NCBI GenBank assembly: GCA_965229445.1
Contig: OZ245876.1
Coordinates: 496,001 to 560,000 of the forward strand
DNA: 64,000 nt
Origin: Owenweeksia sp965229445
GTDB lineage: Bacteria; Bacteroidota; Bacteroidia; Flavobacteriales; Schleiferiaceae
Direction: 5' to 3'
Part shown: positions 60,071-64,000 of the stretch, in pieces
How positions within the stretch are numbered: position 1 is the first letter of the stretch
Layout: each line of letters opens with the position of its first letter
Program-made: the position numbers and the translations under genes
The notes under the pieces: generated by a model
What the model was told of the DNA's origin: nothing
Database searches by the model: none
The model's input: the letters and a program-made list of their open reading frames with translations, nothing else

Positions 60071-60422
60071 CTGTGATAATTCAAATCACTTACAAAGTAA
60101 CAAAGTTAGGCGGTGCTTTCTGGAGAAATTCTATCTCAGCCTTTCTTCAGCCTGTAAGTCAGCCACCTCCTTAAGACACTTCCTGCTTGCGGTGATTGGC
60201 ATAGAAAAATGATGCTGCTGCTGAGAAGAAAATCTAAACATAAAGAAGCTCATCTTAACCGATGAAATTGCTGTGGAAGGGTTTATGATTATTGACTTCT
60301 ATTTCTTCCTTACAGTTGACTTCAAGAATCGCACTAAGATTAATGAGATTGAATTTGATTTATGCTCATATTTGATAAGACACCCAGTAAATTCTGAAAA
60401 CTATTGCTTATTAAAGTGTACA
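60071..60422. other. Intergenic region upstream of the truncated haemoglobin
   Basis: 352 bp. It contains the globin promoter candidate (TAACTTTG on the minus strand at 60101-60108). The remainder shows no gene or clear structure. Confidence 0.5.
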
Positions 60423-61646
60423 TTAATATTGAGATTTCAGCGGTGCGTGTCCTCCAGCTGCATCGATTCTGTACACTTGCTCATCAACCATAAGTACTCC
60501 CTGAGTTTTAGGGCTGGCTTTGTCCGTCCCATGTTTCACATCCAATCTCAAAACCCTTCCGTCATAATCATACGAAACTCTATCCACGACGGTATGTCCA
60601 ATGACAATGCATCCGGCCTGGTAGAAATTCAATATCTCCTTTAATTCTGACCCCTTAATCTTGTCATAGTATTTATAATCGATCACCAATCCACGGTACC
60701 ATAAAGGTCCGAACCTACCCTGAACAAAATTTGCGAGACTGTCTTTTTGTGGGTGGTGTATGAGCTTTTGATCAATGGATCGGCGCAGGCTTTCATTCAC
60801 CTGCTTTAGGCTTGGTTCATACTTTAATATGTCCGGAGAAATTCCAGCATGCACAAAAAGATATTTACCAATCTGTTCCATGGCATTCTTGCTTCTCATC
60901 CATTTACCCAACTCAGAATTTTCGGAGAACAGAAGTTTATAATTGGTTTTAGGATCTTCAAAGCCTCCTAATTCCCTGGCAATTCTGTGGTATTTGGACT
61001 GGGCATATCTAAAGTCTCCCTGTACATTCATGAGTTCATGGTTGCCAAGAATGAAATGAACCTTGCCGCCGGCAGACTCCGCCTCAGCTTCCAATTTGTA
61101 AATCAACCACAAAACGGGTATCACATTTTCACCGCGATCCACAAAGTCGCCTACCAACACCAGGTGACCTTCTCCATAGATCCAACGGTATTGTGCATCG
61201 ATGACCTTGTTGGTTAGCAGTAGAGAGCTCAAGGCGTTGAAGTTTCCTTCAATGTCTGAAAGGGCAATTAATTGCTTTGGTTGCGCATAGGTCTCAGAAT
61301 GTGTCGCGTGGGATGCCCTAAGCGGCACCCAGAAAAGGTCTTTGTCAGTATTGTTTACTTCAACCAGAATAGAATCCGTAGTTAGTGGTTCTCTTACAAT
61401 CTCATGGTCTGCCGAAACGCGGATTACCTCCTTATCAATGATATAGGGACCATCTATCCCCTGAAATTCATAAGCGCGTTCTTCGATAAACTGAAAATGG
61501 CCTTGCGCTTCGTCATAGCCTAGAATTATACGGTTCCCTGAACTTATCGAGCCATCGGTAAAGCGCACCAAAAGCAGTAGGACTGCCGGTATCACAATGA
61601 TTAGGATAAGTATGACTCTGAGGATTCTCCGTATTAGTTTTTTCAT
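60423..61646 (-). CDS. Calcineurin-like metallophosphoesterase, membrane-anchored
   Basis: 407 residues with an N-terminal signal anchor (about 7-29, RILRVILILIIVIPAVLLLLV). The binuclear metal motifs are ALSDIEGNFNAL (D-x-x-G, slightly variant), VLVGDFVDRGENV (GD-x-x-DRG), FILGNHELMN (GNHE), and VIGHTVVDRV with the C-terminal His. It resembles bacterial serine/threonine-type phosphatases and diadenosine tetraphosphatases. Likely periplasmic-facing; substrate unknown. Confidence 0.9.
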   Translation of the reverse strand: MKKLIRRILRVILILIIVIPAVLLLLVRFTDGSISSGNRIILGYDEAQGHFQFIEERAYEFQGIDGPYIIDKEVIRVSADHEIVREPLTTDSILVEVNNTDKDLFWVPLRASHATHSETYAQPKQLIALSDIEGNFNALSSLLLTNKVIDAQYRWIYGEGHLVLVGDFVDRGENVIPVLWLIYKLEAEAESAGGKVHFILGNHELMNVQGDFRYAQSKYHRIARELGGFEDPKTNYKLLFSENSELGKWMRSKNAMEQIGKYLFVHAGISPDILKYEPSLKQVNESLRRSIDQKLIHHPQKDSLANFVQGRFGPLWYRGLVIDYKYYDKIKGSELKEILNFYQAGCIVIGHTVVDRVSYDYDGRVLRLDVKHGTDKASPKTQGVLMVDEQVYRIDAAGGHAPLKSQY

Positions 61647-61813
61647 GGCTGCTCAATCTAAGAAAGAAGCTAAAAGTAAACAGTCTGTGCAAAAGGGATG
61701 ATAACACAGGTCGGCATACGTTATCGGGAAATAAGCATAAGACTTATGAGAACCGTGTCGCCATTTGCCGACATGATTCGGTCAGCTTCACTCGACTACA
61801 AGTTTGTGTAAAA

Positions 61814-61831
61814 TTTAACCATTTGGTTAAA
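61814..61831. promoter_or_regulatory. Palindromic operator upstream of the efflux operon
   Basis: TTTAACCA-TT-TGGTTAAA is a perfect 18-bp palindrome 29 bp before the tetR ATG at 61860. Such sites are typical for TetR repressors that control their own gene and the linked TolC/HlyD efflux genes. Confidence 0.65.
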
Positions 61832-61859
61832 TAATTTCATTTTTCGTACCTTGCGTCAT

Positions 61860-62459
61860 ATGAAGACGAGAGACAAGATTATTCTTGCTGCTAAAGAGGA
61901 GTTTCACAAGCAGGGTTTTGGTGGTGCACGAATGCAGGCCATAGCAGATGCGAGTGGGCTGAACAAAGCCTTGTTGCACTATCATTTTAAATCCAAGGAT
62001 GAGCTGTTTAAATCGGTGTTGCTGGCTGGGGTAATTGAAGTATTTCCCGTTTTGATCGGAACTTTAAATTCGGAGTTGAGCATTAAAGATAAGATTCGCA
62101 CTGTGGTTCATATTTACATAGACCATCTATCTCAAAATCCTGATTTACCGGGATTTGTGCTGGGTGAGCTGCGTAGGAATCCTGATTTCATAAGCGACAA
62201 TCTATCAGGTCTGGCTACACGTCCTTCTGAATTTTTCAGGCAGGTTGAAAAGGAGGTGGAAGCGGGTAAGATACCAGACACGGATCCACTCCAGCTACTC
62301 ACAAGCTTAATCAGCTTATGTGTATTTCCCTTCATAGGCAAGCCTATGATTCAGTTTGTTTCCGGTGTGAACGACAAGGAATTTAAACAGTTCATCAATG
62401 ACAGAAAGGCTCATGTTGAGACGCTTTTAATTAATGGACTGTATGGTAATAGCAATTAA
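61860..62459 (+). CDS. TetR/AcrR-family regulator of the efflux operon
   Basis: 199 residues from ATG at 61860 (the frame extends three codons to a TTG). The TetR helix-turn-helix is TRDKIILAAKEEFHKQGFGGARMQAIADASGLNKALLHYHFKSKDELFKSV (about 3-53). A helical ligand-binding domain follows. It is 11 bp before the TolC-type gene, with a palindromic operator upstream, so it is likely an autorepressor of a drug or metabolite efflux operon. Confidence 0.93.
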   Translation: MKTRDKIILAAKEEFHKQGFGGARMQAIADASGLNKALLHYHFKSKDELFKSVLLAGVIEVFPVLIGTLNSELSIKDKIRTVVHIYIDHLSQNPDLPGFVLGELRRNPDFISDNLSGLATRPSEFFRQVEKEVEAGKIPDTDPLQLLTSLISLCVFPFIGKPMIQFVSGVNDKEFKQFINDRKAHVETLLINGLYGNSN

Positions 62460-62470
62460 GAATTAGTCGT

Positions 62471-63742
62471 ATGGTTAAAATTATACTTATTGTACTATTG
62501 GGCATAACCTCTGGAATAGTACATGGTCAGCACGTGATGGGCCTCGATTCATGCATTAATCAGGCCTATAGAAATTTTGAATTTCAGAAGCAGTTGGAAT
62601 TCACGGAGCAGATTACTCAAGCCAACATCAGCGGGGTAAAGAAGAATTATTTACCCACCCTGGATTTGAACGCCATGGCTACATATCAAAATGAACAGAT
62701 TTCAATTCCGGTTCAAATACCAGTTCCCGGATTTGAAGCTCCGGAAGCACCCTTGAATATGAACAATGCCTTGCTATCTCTGCGCCAGTGGATTTATGAT
62801 GGCAATATGACTCGCAATCAAAAGGCTATTGAGGAGGCTTCAGGTAGTGTGGCCACTCAAGAGATTGCACTGCAGAAGCTCGATCTCAAGAATAGAATAA
62901 TGCAGCTCTATTTTTCCGTGCTGCTCCAGCAGAAGCAATTGCTCATCTTACGCGATAAATCCAATACCCTGGCTGAACGCTTGAAGGAAGTTTCTGCAGC
63001 GGTAGAATCCAATATGTTGTTGCAGAGCGATGCCAGTGTTCTGAAAGCGGAAATGCTAAAGTTGGAACAAGGAATCACGCAAATAGAATATGGCATTAAA
63101 TCAAGCATAGATGGTTTGGAGCAGTTAATGGGAGTAGAGCTCCCGGCAGAGCTTGAGCTGATCACACCTGAGGCCACGCTTGTCGCAAAGGTCGATCTGA
63201 ACATGCGTCCGGAGGTGCAACAGCTATCTTCTCAAATAAAGCTTTTAGAAGCTCAAAAAGGCATGGTCAAGTCCGCTTATTTACCCAAAATCGGGGTTTT
63301 TGCTGATGCAGGCCTGGGCTTGCCGGGCTATGACATTTTCAAGGATGAAGTGGCGCCCATGGCCAAAGTTGGCATCAACCTGCAATGGCATATTTTCGAT
63401 TGGAACAAGGGCAGCCTCAAGAAGCAAAGCATCGAATTGTCGCAGAATATGATGCGAATTCAGCAAGACCGCCTGAAACATCAGATTGGTGTAAAAAGTG
63501 CCATGGAGCAAACTAATATTGAAAAGGCCAGGCAACTGATGATTAATGATGAAGAGTTATTAGAGCTATACTCTTCAATATCAAAGGCCTATGCTTCACA
63601 GCTGAATAATGGTACCATTACTTCGTCCGAGTATGTTCAACAACTGAACAAGGAGCAGGAGGCTCGTGCTAATCTGGAATTACACAAGTTGCAGATGCAC
63701 ATAGCTATTGTTAACTATAACACCCTGGTAGAGGGAAGCTAA
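62471..63742 (+). CDS. TolC-family outer-membrane efflux protein
   Basis: 423 residues with a signal peptide (IILIVLLGITSGIVHG). Two long helical repeats make the alpha-barrel tunnel, as in TolC: the first half begins ACINQAYRNFEFQK, and the second includes NLQWHIFDWNKGSLKKQSIELSQN. Typical efflux motifs are ATYQNEQ, LRQWIYDGNM and TLAERLKEVSAAVESNMLLQSDA. It pairs with the HlyD-type adaptor downstream and an inner-membrane pump beyond the window. Confidence 0.93.
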   Translation: MVKIILIVLLGITSGIVHGQHVMGLDSCINQAYRNFEFQKQLEFTEQITQANISGVKKNYLPTLDLNAMATYQNEQISIPVQIPVPGFEAPEAPLNMNNALLSLRQWIYDGNMTRNQKAIEEASGSVATQEIALQKLDLKNRIMQLYFSVLLQQKQLLILRDKSNTLAERLKEVSAAVESNMLLQSDASVLKAEMLKLEQGITQIEYGIKSSIDGLEQLMGVELPAELELITPEATLVAKVDLNMRPEVQQLSSQIKLLEAQKGMVKSAYLPKIGVFADAGLGLPGYDIFKDEVAPMAKVGINLQWHIFDWNKGSLKKQSIELSQNMMRIQQDRLKHQIGVKSAMEQTNIEKARQLMINDEELLELYSSISKAYASQLNNGTITSSEYVQQLNKEQEARANLELHKLQMHIAIVNYNTLVEGS

Positions 63743-63779
63743 GCTTTGAGTGATGCTAGAACTATAAACTGACAGAACA

Positions 63780-64000
63780 ATGAGATTTACAATTGATCGA
63801 ATTTTTTGGGCCTCCATGGGGTTTTTGTTGGTTTCCTGTCAGGGGGAATCAGAAACTACCGATGCTTACGGCAATTTTGAGGTGGATGAAACGAGTATTT
63901 CTGCCAAGGCTCAGGGTGAATTATTGGCTTTTGAGTTGGAAGAAGGTGTTGAGCTGAAAGCCAATCAAATAGTAGGCTACATAGATACTACTCAACTGCA
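63780..64000 (+). CDS. HlyD-type membrane fusion lipoprotein (partial, 5' part)
   Basis: 73 codons to the window edge. A signal peptide ends in a lipobox (LLVSCQG, Cys about residue 20). The mature part begins EVDETSISAKAQGELLAFELEEGVELKANQIVGYIDTTQL, which is the barrel-sandwich hybrid start of periplasmic adaptor proteins (RND/ABC). It would connect the TolC protein to an inner-membrane transporter. The gene continues past 64000, and the rest is not visible. Confidence 0.9.
   Translation, partial: MRFTIDRIFWASMGFLLVSCQGESETTDAYGNFEVDETSISAKAQGELLAFELEEGVELKANQIVGYIDTTQL

Overview
This is a chromosomal segment from a member of the Bacteroidota, most likely a free-living Flavobacteriales or Cytophagales relative. 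The evidence is an LpxC-FabZ fusion gene, a SusC/SusD pair, the PorX regulator, three secreted proteins with type IX secretion (T9SS) C-terminal sorting domains, a DUF6090-like membrane protein, and promoters of the Bacteroidota type (TAnnTTTG at -7), some only a few bases before the start codon. No rRNA, tRNA or CRISPR array was seen.

Layout. 1-5957: RNase HII and a GT4 glycosyltransferase on the minus strand, diverging from a flippase / chain-length regulator / O-antigen ligase cluster for surface polysaccharide. 6151-10800: a SusC/SusD outer-membrane uptake pair closed by a strong terminator. 11025-17668 (minus): lipid A early steps (lpxD, lpxC-fabZ, lpxA), an orphan ABC ATPase, efp, a second LpxD-like gene, and an HD-domain phosphohydrolase. 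17722-21340 (plus): porX, tsaE, alanine dehydrogenase and a small membrane protein. 21765-23643: a 247-bp tandem duplication of REP-like units, broken by an IS481-family element. 23654-42201: mostly single genes (flavoprotein, two peptidases, VOC and cupin proteins, a TetR regulator, a SUMF1-like lipoprotein, two paralogous T9SS proteins separated by a 43-bp repeat array, small membrane and lipoproteins, an esterase).

42350-58990 is an accessory region. Its core is a tightly packed seven-gene minus-strand operon: AbiEi-like antitoxin, AbiEii-like nucleotidyltransferase toxin, HsdR, HsdM, HsdS, a SEFIR/TIR-domain protein and a RecQ-like helicase. Genes overlap or abut, so abortive infection, restriction-modification and a SEFIR-helicase pair appear to be co-transcribed. 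A 3'-end fragment of a group II intron lies on one side and a complete related intron on the other. Short inverted repeats also bracket the operon. To its right are two cassette-like units, an SBBP-type T9SS protein and a two-gene unit of unknown role. They are separated by attC-like elements, and the second unit is interrupted by the intron.

59226-64000: a small exported protein, a group III truncated haemoglobin, a calcineurin-like phosphatase, and the start of an efflux operon (TetR regulator with a palindromic operator, TolC-type outer-membrane factor, and the 5' part of a HlyD-type adaptor running off the window).

The strongest candidate for something undescribed is the SEFIR + RecQ-like pair welded to the 3' end of a type I restriction operon that itself begins with an AbiE-type toxin-antitoxin pair.
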